From Boletus sp. NGJ (lineage: Eukaryota; Basidiomycota; Agaricomycetes; Boletales; Boletaceae): a DNA stretch of 64,000 nt. Location of the stretch: contig JAGTXK010000051.1 of NCBI GenBank assembly GCA_019096195.1, positions 111,833-175,832 of the forward strand, given 5' to 3'. Under the pieces are notes generated by a model. The model was given only the letters and a program-made list of their open reading frames with translations. It made no database searches and had not been told where the DNA came from. Shown here one piece after another: positions 48,951 through 61,065 of the stretch; position 1 is the stretch's first letter; every line of letters starts with the position of its first letter. A program made the translations under genes and the position numbers.

Positions 48951-49667
48951 ATGGAAGACATCGCTCGTCCACCGGTACGCATCCAGGCGAATGCGTCTTC
49001 CCCACTTTCTCTTAAATCCGCCCAACTCCATCTGGACGAATTTTTAATCGACTTCCAAACACGATGTACGCCCTCCAAAGGCGGTGACACCACCATCACC
49101 GCACAGTTGGAGAAACTGAGCAGATCGCTCAAGGAGCAACGGGCTCGAGAGCGTCGAAACAGAGGAACCCGGTGGTATTATTCTATCCGCTTTACATTTC
49201 GTACTCGTCTTTGACACACATGCAGATCGGACCTGATTCGTGGTTTCGGACGTCTGGGGATGTAAGAGGCGGGCCGTGGTCTTGTTAGCAAGGTTCCGCA
49301 GGAGATTTGCCTAATGGATGGTGACAGGGGAACTATATCCCGACAGAGACTTTTTTCAAATGTTTCGTAAGCACACCTGTCTGGTTTAATCACAATGTCA
49401 CTGCTTCACCCCCTGCTGTATCTGAAATTTTCATTTACGATCGGTCGGTCGTGTAACCCTGAGGGATTCGGACGCCAATGCCTCGGCCTCAGGCCTCGAG
49501 GCTTGGATGACCGACCTATACAAATCAGTACGTCCGGAAGGAGATGTAGCAAAATATGGCTTCTTGTCGTGTTTTGTCCTCCGACCATCGCAATGCACAG
49601 CTAGGCCCATATCAAAGATAACATCGAACGTGATAGCTACGATCCAGACGATGTCTGTGCATACTAA
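48951..49667 (+). CDS. Hypothetical helical protein, five exons
   Basis: The ATG at 48951 starts MEDIARPPVRIQANASSPLSL, followed by an amphipathic helix (KSAQLHLDEFLIDFQTR) and a second helix (ITAQLEKLSRSLKEQRARER). Introns are recognisable at about 49169-49225, 49260-49325, 49369-49462 and 49530-49608. They join SDLIRGFGRLGMGTISRQRLF, then SDSDANASASGLEAWMTDLY, then AHIKDNIERDSYDPDDVCAY and TAA at 49665-49667. About 140 residues, likely a small helical subunit of a complex; family not recognised. Divergent from ERG9. The clean in-frame joins argue that the gene is real. Confidence 0.55.
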
Positions 49668-49991
49668 GAGTTCTCCGCTCCACCGTTTCTCTCGACCTCT
49701 CCATCGCAATACGAGAGCACCCAGTTATCGTTATCGGACCACAACGGTGGCTCGGTGCACGTTATCGTGCCCTTTTCTCCAACGGTTCGCCCGATAAACG
49801 AGAAAAGACACTGCCCCATTCTTCGCTCCACTAGCCTACTACTCACGCCCTCTTGCCACTATTTTTTTTTTACTTTAATCATTTTATCATGGGCTTTATG
49901 TCTGCGCTCCACTTTGGACATATACACCGCTTTATAATAATCCCTCCCTCCCGCTCTCTTTCCCGTTGGGGTAAACACGGCGTCTGTCAAC

Positions 49992-50330
49992 GTGTGGGCG
50001 AAGACCATCCGGGATCTGGCGGAAAATCAAGAATATCGACTTCGTCGCATTGTGCATTGCAAGTCTGTCGGGTATCCTTTGGGAAATGATGCCATCGTGC
50101 TCGCTGAGACATCGTCTGCGTACCACCGACGACGACAAGCCCCCTCCACACTCTCGGCATGTGTTGCCATTGCCGGGTGCATCGGTAGAGGTGCAGAAGT
50201 GGTGTGCATGTCGAAACGCAAAGATATATATTCTATGATCACTTGCTTGTTATTTATTTATTTATCTTTCCCTCACTATCAAGAAGATTTTCTGATGCAT
50301 CGCCGATATACTGATTATCAGTGTTACTAA
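49992..50330 (+). CDS. Hypothetical open reading frame, start not identified
   Basis: A plus-strand frame reads VWAKTIRDLAENQEYRLRRI and continues KSVGYPLGNDAIVLAETSSA to a stop at 50330. It has no suitable ATG at its 5' end; an upstream exon beginning near 49889 (MGFMSALHFGH) is in another frame and would need an unplaced intron. The first half is charged and helical. Product unknown; may be decayed. Confidence 0.25.
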   Translation: MWAKTIRDLAENQEYRLRRIVHCKSVGYPLGNDAIVLAETSSAYHRRRQAPSTLSACVAIAGCIGRGAEVVCMSKRKDIYSMITCLLFIYLSFPHYQEDFLMHRRYTDYQCY

Positions 50331-50360
50331 CGTTGATCTCGGTCGGCGACGGCGTGTGCG

Positions 50361-52253
50361 ATGGCGAAGCTCCCCGTCTCGCTCAACGAATGGGAGAACC
50401 AACAAAAGATATTTTCCAAGGACCACACCAAGCCAGCAGGTCTGCCATCCCCAAATCCGACGCGCTCCTTCTGGGCACATTCCTCTCCGGATGCTAATCC
50501 GCTCGCGCGCGAGGGCAGCACAGGACGGTTGACCACCGACGCAGACGTGTGTATCATCGGTTCGGGCATCACAGGCGTCGGCGTGGCCTATCATCTCTCC
50601 GAAGCGGTCGAGACAAACATGGCACTCCACTCGCCACTCAAGGTGGTCATTCTCGAGGCGAGAGACTTTTGTACGTATGTCTATCCGCCGCACCAAACGA
50701 AGCGGTATCTGACCTTGTCGTAGGTGCAGGGGCGACCGGTGAGCCGATTTATCGATCTCGATCGAACCGCATCTGACTCCCTTCTCAGGTCGAAATGGCG
50801 GCCACCTCACCCCAGCCGCCTTTTCTGAATTCCATGCCCGTACGACCAAGTATGGCCCCGAAGAAGCCAAGCGATCGTACGCCATGGAAGACCACACCAC
50901 ATCGTTACTCGTGCGTCTCATGCAAGAGCACGGATGGACAGATGGCGTCGATCTCGTGCATGGCGGTCACGTCGAGCTGTTGTTTTCAGATCTGGAAGTC
51001 GAGGAAGCACGGCAAGATCGCGAGGCGGCGAAGGATGCGGGTTGGTCTTTGGAAGGTGTCGTTGCGTTGAGCAAGGAGGAGGTCGAAGCTGTGAGCATGT
51101 GGTGTTTTGTTGTTGTCGACGGATGGGTGACCTCCCCATCAATGTCAGACGTTTGGCGTGCATTACCCAGCGGTGAAAATTCCGGGTTACAATGTCTGGC
51201 CACTCAAGCTCGTCACGAAACTCTACCAGCGGGCCAAGACGCGTGCGGGTCCGAGTTTTGACCTCATATTGCACACCCACACGCCCGTCACGGCGATCGA
51301 AAAGGAACAGGTGTCGACGAACGCCACACGCGCGTACACGCTTTCGACGCCCCGAGGCACCATCGCCTGCTCGCGCATCGTCCACGCCACGAATGCCTAT
51401 GCCTCTCATCTCCTCCCCCTTTTAGCAGGCCCACGGGGAATCGTGCCCGTTCGTGGACAGGTCATTGCGACGCGCGCATCTGTCTGTATGGACCAGATCA
51501 AGACCAATGGTTGGAGTGGCAACGAGGTATACTACCACCTCTCTTTATTTCATACACGATACGTGGCTGAATGTTTTGCACAGGGGTTCGAATACTGGTT
51601 TCCGCGTCCAATCAAGACAACCAATGAACGACCCCTGATCATCCTCGGTGGCGGGCGCGAATCTGCTAGCCCCGCCTTCGAAGCCTACGTTGACGACGAT
51701 ACCACGTGCCATCCCAAAGTCGGGGAAACCCTCCGAGCATTTTTACCCGCGGTGTTTGAGGGTAAATTTGAACCTGGGCGAGGGCCCGAGATGGAATGGG
51801 TGCGTATATATACATGTATGTTTTGATTTTGGATTGATCGTCGTCATCTTGCCCCTTTTTAGACGGGCATCATGGCGTATACAGCGATCGGGGATCCATT
51901 TGTATGTTTGATCGTTTGATTCGTCCGAGATGTACGCGATCGCGTTGCGATGACTTCCCCCCAGGTCGGACCTGTCGATAAATTGCCCGCAGCGCAAGGG
52001 ACCGACGTTGCGCACTACACTGGCCAATTTATTGCCGCTGGTTATTCGGGGCACGGTATGCCGCGTGCATTTGGGTGGTAAGCCGTTTTCTCCATCGTGT
52101 GCACTGCTTGGGACAATCCCTGTTCATTCCAGCGCCGAAGTGGTCGCACAGATGCTCATGGCAGAGTTGGCGGGTACAGTGTGGGTACAGCCCGAGTGGC
52201 TTCCGGCGCGGTACCTCACTTGGGAAGAACGCGGGACGATGGTACGCAATTGA
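50361..52253 (+). CDS. FAD-dependent oxidoreductase, DAO family
   Basis: D-amino-acid-oxidase-like flavoenzymes oxidise amines or amino acids, using FAD bound in an N-terminal Rossmann fold. The ATG at 50361 gives about 60 leader residues, then DADVCIIGSGITGVGVAYHL (GxGxxG dinucleotide motif, residues about 60-80) and VVILEARDFC. Across an intron comes GATGRNGGHLTPAAF, the substrate-side loop of this family. Next are HATNAYASHLLPLL, GIVPVRGQVIATR, GFEYWFPRP, LIILGGGRES, TGIMAYTAIGDPFVG and the C-terminal FAD motif FIAAGYSGHGMPRAFGCAEV. Stop at 52251-52253. Five or more introns, no break. No secretion signal; substrate cannot be predicted. Confidence 0.85.
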
Positions 52254-52371
52254 CGTTTTCGCGTTGTTTCAATCCTAGGAGGAACGGGATGATAGCGGTA
52301 CGACACGCGCAGACGCGTGCAAAACCAAGAAAGCTACGATATAGTTGGGACAGCCAACGTACAGTGCACTA

Positions 52372-54567
52372 TTATTCCATCTGACGCGTCGCCGCCGCCT
52401 CCTTGTCCTGGTCCTTTTCCCCGTGTTTGACCGCCCAAGTCGCATCGAGCGTGTGACTCAGCGCAAGTCCTTTCATGAACAACGACGCCACACCTCCAAC
52501 AGCACAGACCACCGCCAAGACTCGCCACAACGCTACCAGACTGCGTGCAAACGCATCTTGGATCTCCGACCTGGTGTACGGAGGGAGCGTGGAGAGCTCT
52601 GGAATGAGCGCATACAGGGTGGGGTTGGCAGTCACTTGTGGGACGGATTGGATAAACGACGTGGGAAGCGTCTTTGAGAGCTCGTTTTGGAGGACGGCGC
52701 TCCCGATCGTGACGCCCCAGACCTAGATACCATCCGGTGGGACAACGTGAGCGTGCAGGCCGCGCATGAGTGATGAATCTGATGCTTACACCTGCAAGCG
52801 AACGGAGGAACCACGCCCAGGCGAGGGCGGGTGCGTTTTGGGTGACCGACAACGGTGCTTGAATGGGGTAGATGGTCGTCACGTACAACGCCCTGGCGCA
52901 GAGAGTGGCGGCGCCGTCAGCACTCCAACACACGTCCGAGTCCACAGACGGAAAAAGGCCCGGATGGGAAGAGCGAACGAATGGGCGGGGGGTACATACC
53001 CAGTACCAAAACCAAGCAGGACCAAGTACCCCACCGAGGTTCCGATCCCCGTCCCCATCGCATCCGTCGTGGGGGCACTCAACAAGCCCATAGCGATGAG
53101 CACGATCGCCCACGCGACCCACAACTGTGGTCTATATCTGCCTGTCGCTTTCACAGACAGACCAGCGAGGATGGCGGCTGGCGCGAATGCGCAGAGACTG
53201 AGGGTGTAAATGCCAGATAGGACGGGGGAGACGCCTCTGCAAGCTTGAAAGTAGACTGGAAAGAAATCTAGTATGGGTGGGTGGGTGAATAGCAGGCACG
53301 TGGCGTCGTCGTTTTGATGGACGTACAGACGACAGCCAACGTGTTGAGAGAGATACAGAATGACTGGACGTATCTAACGCGCACGGAATCAGAGTGGCGG
53401 GAGCCACGAAAAGAGAACCCTTACCCGCTGACACTAGTCGCGTTGGCCATCAGCGCCAGCGGCACCTAGTAAAGAATTGAGTGAGATGCTGCACTCGAAA
53501 AAAGGAAGTCGCATACGAGGGGGTGTGCTGCAAGAGTAGCCTCGTAGGCGACAAAGACTATGAAACAGACGAGGCCGAGGACGAACGGAACGAGTACCGT
53601 GGCTGAATCCCAGGGCGCGGTAGTACCCCCCCACGTTAACCCGATGGTGTACGCGACGGTGCTCGCAATAACAAGAATGTTTCCTCTGTCGGTGAAAAAT
53701 ACGCGTCAGTCGTATTGCATTCGTTGTGAATCAGACCTACATCCAGTCCATGCGCCACAACTTGTCTCGGTAGTTGCCAGAGGGAGTGGGTAGATCCAAG
53801 AAGAGGACGACCGAGAGAGACGCGATGAGTGAGATGGGGAGATTGAGGTCTAGTAGTCACATCTGAGCGTCCCTATTCAAGTCACGAGCATTAAGATATC
53901 ACACGTACAGAAAAGCCAACGCCATTGGCCCTGTGACGCTAGGCTGCCCCCAACGACAGGACCGATCGAAGCAGCGAGACACCAAGCACTGGGAATGGAT
54001 CAGTCTGGGTCGCATCCGTTCAAGCCAAGGTCTCACTCACAGCCCAAATAATCCGACGTAGACGCCGCGTTCTTGCAGGGAAACGAGATCGGCCAGGATG
54101 ATGCTCGTGAGAGACTGAATGCCTCCGCCGCCCAAACCTTGTACGGTTCTGCCTGCGATGAGCATATGCATGCTATTCGCGCCGCCACAAATGCCACTAC
54201 CGAGTGCAAAGAGACATATGGATGTCAAAATGGCAGGCCGGCGACCGAACGCTTGAGCCAGGCCACCGCTCACTGGGAGGAAGGCAGTCGACGAAAGAGC
54301 GTATGCCGAACCGACCCAGACAAACTGGGAAGCCCTTAGCTCGTGCGCGATGGTAGGGAGTGCCGTAGAGACTGACGACAGCTCGAGGGCAGAGAGAAAG
54401 AGGCAGGTACACATTGAGGCGAAGATAAGCCAGAACTGGAGGTCTTTCTTGGAGACGTCGGTCGTCTGAATCCTGCCGTTGTCCGAGTCAGAACTTGGAG
54501 TGGGGACGGTGAGCGAGTCGCGGTCGCTCAAGGTCGTAGAGAGAACGAGCATGTTGGATGGCACCAT
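52372..54567 (-). CDS. Major facilitator superfamily drug/metabolite transporter
   Basis: I use the ATG at 54567; the open frame extends five codons further up but only to a GTG. After a hydrophilic leader come helices beginning FWLIFASMCTCLFLSALELS and FVWVGSAYALSSTAFLPVSG, then motif A (LAQAFGRRPAIL), LIAGRTVQGLGGGGIQSLTS (motif of DHA2-type exporters) and ASIGPVVGGSLASQGQWRW. Further helices follow on later exons (ILVIASTVAYTIGLTWGG, YTLSLCAFAPAAILAGLS, LWVAWAIVLIAMGLLSAP), then GVTIGSAVLQNELSKTLP, ALWRVLAVVCAVGGVASLFM and TAA at 52372-52374. Probably 14 helices in the plasma membrane. About nine exons. Substrate unknown. Confidence 0.85.
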
Positions 54568-55124
54568 CGAGTGGACCGACACGCATTTTTAACCAGAGCC
54601 TGCCTGACCTGCTCGATACATCGATATTAGGCTCTTACTTCGATAGCGGACATGCCGGCAATTTGTGGCAGACCATCGGGGTGCCGGAATCCGCGGAGTG
54701 ACGACGATCAACGCTATCGGGTGGAAGTGGCAGTCCTTCTTTTCCCCCGCCAATCCCGCATCACTAGTGGCCCATCTACGAAATCCTCCTGGCAGTTGTC
54801 GCTGGTTCAGGGTTGTGTTTCTCTCCACCTCAGACGCGTGGAATTCAGCCTTTGAATCGACTGCCCATGAGAATCGAGTGGGATCCTTTAGAACGACTGG
54901 AGATGTGTTCGGGCACGAACACCCATTTGACGCGAAGTGACACGCAATTAAATCAGCGTGGCCCGGCGGGTGGAGTCTCCGGCGAGCAGACCAACGAGTT
55001 GAAGGAAGATAGTCGTTCATACGGTGAGTTCAGGCTCCGGCTAGACGATTCGGCGGGGTTTTCGTATTCGCGACGATCTCTTTAGAACGTCCGAAGACAA
55101 CGTACCTCCTCTTTGATCGGCCCT
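54568..55124. other. Intergenic region upstream of the MFS gene
   Basis: Frames exist on both strands (for example 54813-55085 plus) but none has family features, a good start context or splice support. Treated as non-coding. Confidence 0.4.
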
Positions 55125-55134
55125 TATATAAATA
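55125..55134 (+). promoter_or_regulatory. TATA box for the small secreted protein gene
   Basis: TATATAAATA lies 23 bp upstream of the ATG at 55157. Because the spacing is short, transcripts may start close to that ATG, and initiation might use the next in-frame ATG at 55172, which keeps the signal peptide. Confidence 0.5.
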
Positions 55135-55156
55135 AATAATACCAAAGTTCGCTAGC

Positions 55157-55420
55157 ATGCGAGCTACCAGTGTGATGCGTCAATTCGTTCCTGCAGGATT
55201 GACGTTGGCCGTACTAATAGAACTCCAAGTAGCCGATAACCTCATCGCAACACACATTCCTACAGCCCAGTAAGTTCACTGTGGGATGGAAGGTGCGAGT
55301 GGAGAATAGTACCACTGCCAGGGCAGTGCGCGCAATTCGAGAGCAAGTCCATGTGCGACGTATGCGCTAGTTGGATATGATATATTCTGTCCAGTATATC
55401 CATATGAAGACTGCGACTGA
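55157..55420 (+). CDS. Candidate small secreted cysteine-containing protein (68 aa)
   Basis: Two exons, 55157-55269 and 55327-55420, split by a 57-nt GT-AG intron (GTAAGT donor) that keeps the frame. The N-terminus has a signal peptide (MRQFVPAGLTLAVLIELQVA). The mature part is short and Tyr/Cys-rich: SPCATYALVGYDIFCPVYPY followed by EDCD and TGA at 55418-55420, with three Cys. A TATA box lies just upstream. Size, secretion signal and Cys content resemble fungal small secreted proteins, some of which act as effectors, but the odd number of Cys and lack of any family match mean function is open. It is too short for routine gene callers. Confidence 0.45.
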
Positions 55421-55753
55421 CGAGAACTCGTGACACAAGCAGTCGACCAAGCACTCAGGCTGGGTGTGTGAGTCTGGAAGTGATGCTCATGAGTAGCAGA
55501 AAAATGGGTTTCTACAGCGTCATAGCGCGAGATTAACAGACGTGAGAGATACTTGCTTCAGCTCTCCAGCACAAAATATACGTCCACTTGACAGTACGCC
55601 TAAAATAGTAACCTTCAAGAATGCATACCGAATCTATCCCGCCTAGAGTGGAACTTGATATCATTTCGAGGCTTGGATGAGCCAGGCCTACTCACCATGC
55701 GATACCATACCATATCTATAACATAATCATCATAGTTCTCGTGTCTTGTATAG
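55421..55753. other. Intergenic region
   Basis: No gene or repeat seen; holds the 3' ends of the small secreted protein gene (rightward) and the IBTK-like gene (leftward). Confidence 0.5.
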
Positions 55754-58700
55754 TCAAGAGTTGGCGTCCTCTCTCTGTCGTGGTCTCCGATGGCCACGCG
55801 ACTCTCGCTGCCGAGTCACCGCGCTCGAAGGATTTCTCTCCGACTGTGTCTCCACCTTGGCCTTTCGAGGCCGGGCCCTATCACCCTTGTTCTTGTTCTG
55901 GTAGTTACCCCCTGCACGGGCCTGCATCGACCGTTCCTGCTCCTGTCCCATCATCTCAAGCCGCACACGCTCTTCCTCAACAGCCCACCATTTCAAGAAA
56001 TCAACCTCTTGCTGACGTGCCCGCTCTTCTTCCTGGATATCACGCAACGATCGTTTGTCCTTTGGTGTAGAGGTCGTCCCCTGTAACTCCTGCATCCTCT
56101 GTATTTCCGCGAACGAACGGATCGTCGAACCGGGCACGGTCGGCGCCGCGATCGGCTGTACGGGCGGCAGCGTCCATGCACCACCCAGCCTGGCACAAAA
56201 ATAAGGACCGTTACTGTACGAACAAAGCGCTGTAAAGGCACGCACGATGGTTTCCGCGGGGTGCCACCAGTGCTCGTGGACCCAGACGCGTTTTGCATTT
56301 GGCGGACGGGCTTGATGACGGGACCCATGACCGGCCGCGAAGGACCTGGGCTCGCTTGCGTGGCCGGAGTAGCTCGAGCAGCACTGTTTGTACGACTTGG
56401 CGTTGGCATCGGGGGTGTCGCTGGCTCTGACAGTACGCGACATGGTGTGGGCGACGTGTCAAATCCCCAATGTCGTCCAGGTGTAGGTCCTGGCTCTCGC
56501 GACGGACCCACACCTTGGCTGTCGGGCGTTCTTGCATGCACCTGCCTCTTACCATTCTCTGCCTCCGCCATGATCGCCTTGAGGTCCGTGCTATACAGAC
56601 GTAAGATAAACGCAAGTACGTACACACGAACTACTCACCGAGGCATCGCCAGATTCTTCTTCCATCTCGGTTTCGCGGACCCGACGGTCGTCACCGAAAC
56701 GAGCATCTCCTCTCCTCCACTCGCATGGGCCGAATCCAGTTTGAGAGATGGTCCCCTATCCGCATCGTCCATCGCGAAAATATCATCTCCCATCGGCGGC
56801 GGCGGCGCTAGCGACGGATGGAGCACCGGACTGGTGGTCGGCGAATAGAACCTCAGTCGTCGGCCCGTCAACTTGGACGAGTCCTTCGCAGACCAGGGTT
56901 TCTGGCTGGGGATGATGGGGACCGGTATATCCTGCAACGCAAGCCACTCCTTGTGCTTCTCCAGCGCCGCGCGACCCAGCTTGTCGGACCGAGACACAGG
57001 TGACTGGGCTGCCTGCTCCGCGCGGGCGTGTTCTGAGAGCTTACGCACCACTCGAGGATCAAGGTCGTCGAGGATCCTCGACTCAAGTAGCATCTCGATA
57101 TTGGCAGCCATGTAAGTTTGGATGCGATCCGCCAAATCTACCGCGTTGAAGTGAATGGCATCCGTGAGTAGGTAACATGCATTATACACATTCAAATACT
57201 TGAGGACAATCCGCGAACATAAGAGGACCAACCGGGTCAGGAGCAGTTCGTTCTAGTGACAACAGAGTTAGCAACTCTGAAGACAACGGGGCGAGTGGAT
57301 GGATTCACCGCGGCGGATATCACAAGGAACATAAGCTCGAGCAATTCATCAATATTGTTCAGGAATTCTATAAAATGGTTGACGCGGGCGATGTTGCAAA
57401 ACCCATGATATAACTCACCAAGCGTCTCGAACAATGCCTCCTCACCAAAACACACAAATGACAGCACAAACTGCATGACTTGCCACTTGTGGTGTCGCAT
57501 CTCGACATCCACCACACCTGCATTATCCCTCCTTTGAGCAGTCCAGTCGGGGTCTGCAAAGAAAGCGGAAAAGAACGCAGATCGTGCGCGGAGAAAGGCA
57601 GAGTGCGTGTAAACTATCTTATCGGCAAGGTGTAACGCGACGTCGGGTGCCAGAGGGTCTTCACGGGCATTCCGCCGCGATGTGCCTGAGAGCTGCGCCT
57701 GGTCGAAAAGCCACTGAAAATCGGCACTGGCGGACGATTTTGCAACGCCCTTCCCGACGGATTGCAATGCCGACGTGAGGTGTGGGAGGTATAGCAAACG
57801 TGCCAGGGCAGTAAGGTCCGCCTTTACTTGCGTTGCCGACAAGCCCAAGCCCGAAAACTGTACCTCAAAGGGCGATCCGATACGACGATCCCATACCGCG
57901 AGGACTTCATCAGCATATAGGTAATGAAGGAGAATAAGCAACGAAAGTGGGGTGATTCCTGTAAAGTGTAGTACCGGAGGAACTACTGGTGACGCGTCCA
58001 ACAGCTGCGGGGTGAATGTCACAGTGATCTCGGAAGACTTGTCGCGAAGGAATCCATCACCACCAAGTACCTCACGGAGAGGCATGCAGCGTGCGGCGAG
58101 GATAACACGATGTGCGGGCACCTCAAATCTGGTACCAATGCGCACGGTAAGGTCCGCACCATGTTTCCTGTCCTTCGCGGATGAGTCTACTCGGTTCACC
58201 TGATCATAGAGGACGGTCATCAACTTGGCCACTTCGCCGATGTCGTCAAAGATTGACGAGTCTTCTAGATCGTCATCGGTACCGATGATCGCATCCAAAG
58301 GTATTTTCATGTCCTGGCGCAATAAAACTGTGGCTTCGTCAAGGATGTAAGGTGCGATCGCAGCCATGTCAGCCGAAAAGCGTCTCCCGGTCATCTTAAT
58401 GGGGGGCGGCTTGTAGTCAACTCGAAGAGCACCGAAGGCGCCCGTGCTGTTGGCACACACCGCAACAGCTCGTTGTACATGTACGACACGCTGAAACTTG
58501 AACGCCTTTGCTCCGTTACTTGTCGTGCTGCCCTTCAGGTTTCGAGACCGAATAAACACATGTCCTGATTGGGTGCACACTATCAGAGCGCCATCGCCAC
58601 CAATGTCGACATCCTGATAGTGCGCACGCCATTATTGTCGATGAAAAGACAGGCAGTGAGTCTAGCAGACGATAGCCCCAGTGTAGACGACGCACTCGCA

Positions 58701-60852
58701 CACTACTGAACTGTCTTCTCAATGCCCACGCGCGCTGGGGTTTCACCTGGCCTCTGCTCCCACCAGCGTGCACCCCAGAGACATTCCCTTCTGTTTCCGT
58801 GGTAGTTGGGAGAGAGAATGTAAATACCTCTCCGTTTGAGGAGAGAGCTGCGAACAAGTCGTCGCAGCAGGCGAGCTTCGTAATCGCAGGAGCGCGGACT
58901 GCATGAGGCGGGCGATAGACCGTCGAAATGTCAGATGGGAATGCGTGTGCGGGGATACTGAAAGTCTAAATCAGCATACATCACTAAGCTACACTTGGTC
59001 GCATACTTGATCTTCGAAACACCGCCATTCCATACGCACACAACCTCCCCCGTCATAAAGAGGCATACCATCGCTGTTTCCTAGGAAGCCAAAATGTGTC
59101 GTCAATTTGTCACGCAAAACTTTGGGCCCGATGGAGAAACTGACCGACATTGCAATGCCACGAATCGGCTGCGTAATGATCGATGCCTTGCGAGGGAGGA
59201 CTTGGACGGGATTTGCCCCTTTACTATATCCTGGGGGGAACACAGAGGCGCATGTAAAGACTTGCCCAGCATGCAATCTGCGATGATAAACTCACCTAGT
59301 TGCCCGCCGTTCGTGCCCCATGTCCACACGTCATTATCCGACCAACAAGCACTCGCAGTTTTGCAAGCGGCGATGCCCTTGAGAATCTCTTTCTTCAAAT
59401 GGCTGATCTTGCGTGGAGTCGTTTGAATTGACTCATCCACAGAACCTCCTTGGCCCGACTCAACGACATATCCGAGCTGGGCAAATCGATTTAATCCCCA
59501 GCTTATAGCTTCTCCTGCACTCGTTAGGGCAAGAGTATGGTCTTGACCGAGGGCGACCGACACAATACAGTGTGAGGAAATGGCGATGGGTGTTGGAGTA
59601 TAAAGCGTGTGAGAAAAGGGACCGAGGCTGAAAAGTAATTACGACGAGGATCAGAAGTGCAAGTGCAACACGAGATATACTTGGATACATACCGCCCACC
59701 ACTACCGAATCCGCATAAACGAACATTGTCGCGCGGCTCGTCTGTAAGAATCACTGCACATATGTTATACAAGTCCCGAAACTCGTACATCGTACCTCCT
59801 ACCTGTGTGTAACTTCGACATACTGATGTCTCGTGCCTTGATGGGCCGGAATCGTTCTTCCAATGTACGACTGGCGGGAAGTGGTGTGTCCTTTTGACGA
59901 ATGACAACATGGTCGGGGTGCGTACGATCATTACTATCTCCGAGACCCAGAGCGGCATTTCTACACGCCGCGGACGATGGGTGTATACAAAGGTAGATTC
60001 ACGAACGAGAGAAATATGCAATGTGTCATCATGCACGATTCGAACCAACTCTGTTCATGAGAACCCACCGATTGGCACCCCACGTTAGCAAGTCAGCATA
60101 ACCGTCTTCAAGTGACGTCGGATTCGCAGTCCGGACGGTCGAATTGTAGAGATCAAACGCCGTATATCCTTCAATATCCTTAATGGACGTGTCTGTGTCC
60201 GTGCGCTTGAGTAACATAATCCTGCCACGACCCCGTAAGCAGACCAGCCCACGTCAAACGATAAAGCAATTATAAGTCTCACGCAGCTTCAATATTGCCT
60301 GCATACAAAGCCCGATGGAGCGCAGTCCAATGGTTCTCCTTGTCAGGGAGATTGACATTGATGGATGGATGCGCGAGCAGCAGGCATGCGCACTCCAAGC
60401 TCGCAGGCTCGGTGGACGCACATGCAAGATGCAACACCGTGCGACCGTGATGGTCGAAGGCATTCACCTCAAGCGCTGAGGCAATGTTCTTGCGTGTCCA
60501 TGATTTGCTAGCGCTCGTACTCTGGCCGGTCTGCGGGTTGGAAGCTGAGCGATCCCGATCGAGGAGACGCTGGAGCGCTTGCTGGTTACGGAGGGTAAAG
60601 TAGACATGGAGGAGGGTCATGCAGCGCTAAAAATTGAGTTGGACGGGTCTGCTACAGAGACACTTTGGAGTGACTCCTCGCGGACCGGGTGTCCAACTGT
60701 GAGTGAGTCGGTGCCGGTAAGACACTGACTCTATCAGCGAGCTGGGTTTGTACACTGAATTTATCGCGAAAGTCAGGCGAAGATTCAAGAGCGTGCAGCG
60801 CAGTAGGCGTCGAGAACGGCGATGACAAGACGGGAACGGGGGTGAATTGCAT
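55754..60852 (-). CDS. IBTK-like ankyrin/RCC1/BTB protein
   Basis: The domain order matches animal inhibitor of Bruton tyrosine kinase, a substrate adaptor of Cullin-3 ligases. The ATG at 60852 starts MQFTPVPVLSSPFSTPTALH; a 37-nt intron leads to TLLHVYFTLRNQQALQRLLD. Ankyrin repeats follow (HGRTVLHLACASTEPASLEC, NHWTALHRALYAGNIEAA, DIEGYTAFDLYNST). RCC1-type repeats come next (ADLLTWGANRW, VALGQDHTLALTSAGEAISW, NDVWTWGTNGGQLG, DGALIVCTQSGHVFIRS). A BTB-type module reads ADLTVRIGTRFEVPAHRVIL, SLLILLHYLYADEVLAVWD and a second YTHSAFLRARSAFFSAFF, then a BACK-like ACYLLTDAIHFNAVDLADRI. The tail is disordered with SLRDIQEEERARQQEV, ending DANS and TGA at 55754-55756. About 5 kb with about 14 exons. 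It is the largest gene here. Confidence 0.85.
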
Positions 60853-61065
60853 ACGTTGCAAGTTACTATCTGACCCACTACTTCAGTTTAGTTCAGAGTC
60901 GCACGTGCGTCAGCAGCTAATTTCGGTCACCGTGACATTCCGTGAGCCTCGTGCGCCGTCAGAAATCTAACTTGAAACTGGTGATATTCCCGATATAGTA
61001 AATCAGAAATTACAACTAAAACAGATTCCGTCTTCTACACTGGGTATGCTTTCTCTACGTTTGAT
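60853..61065. other. Short intergenic region between the IBTK-like gene and coronin
   Basis: About 210 bp: the promoter of the leftward IBTK-like gene and the 3' end of the leftward coronin gene. No elements identified. Confidence 0.5.
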
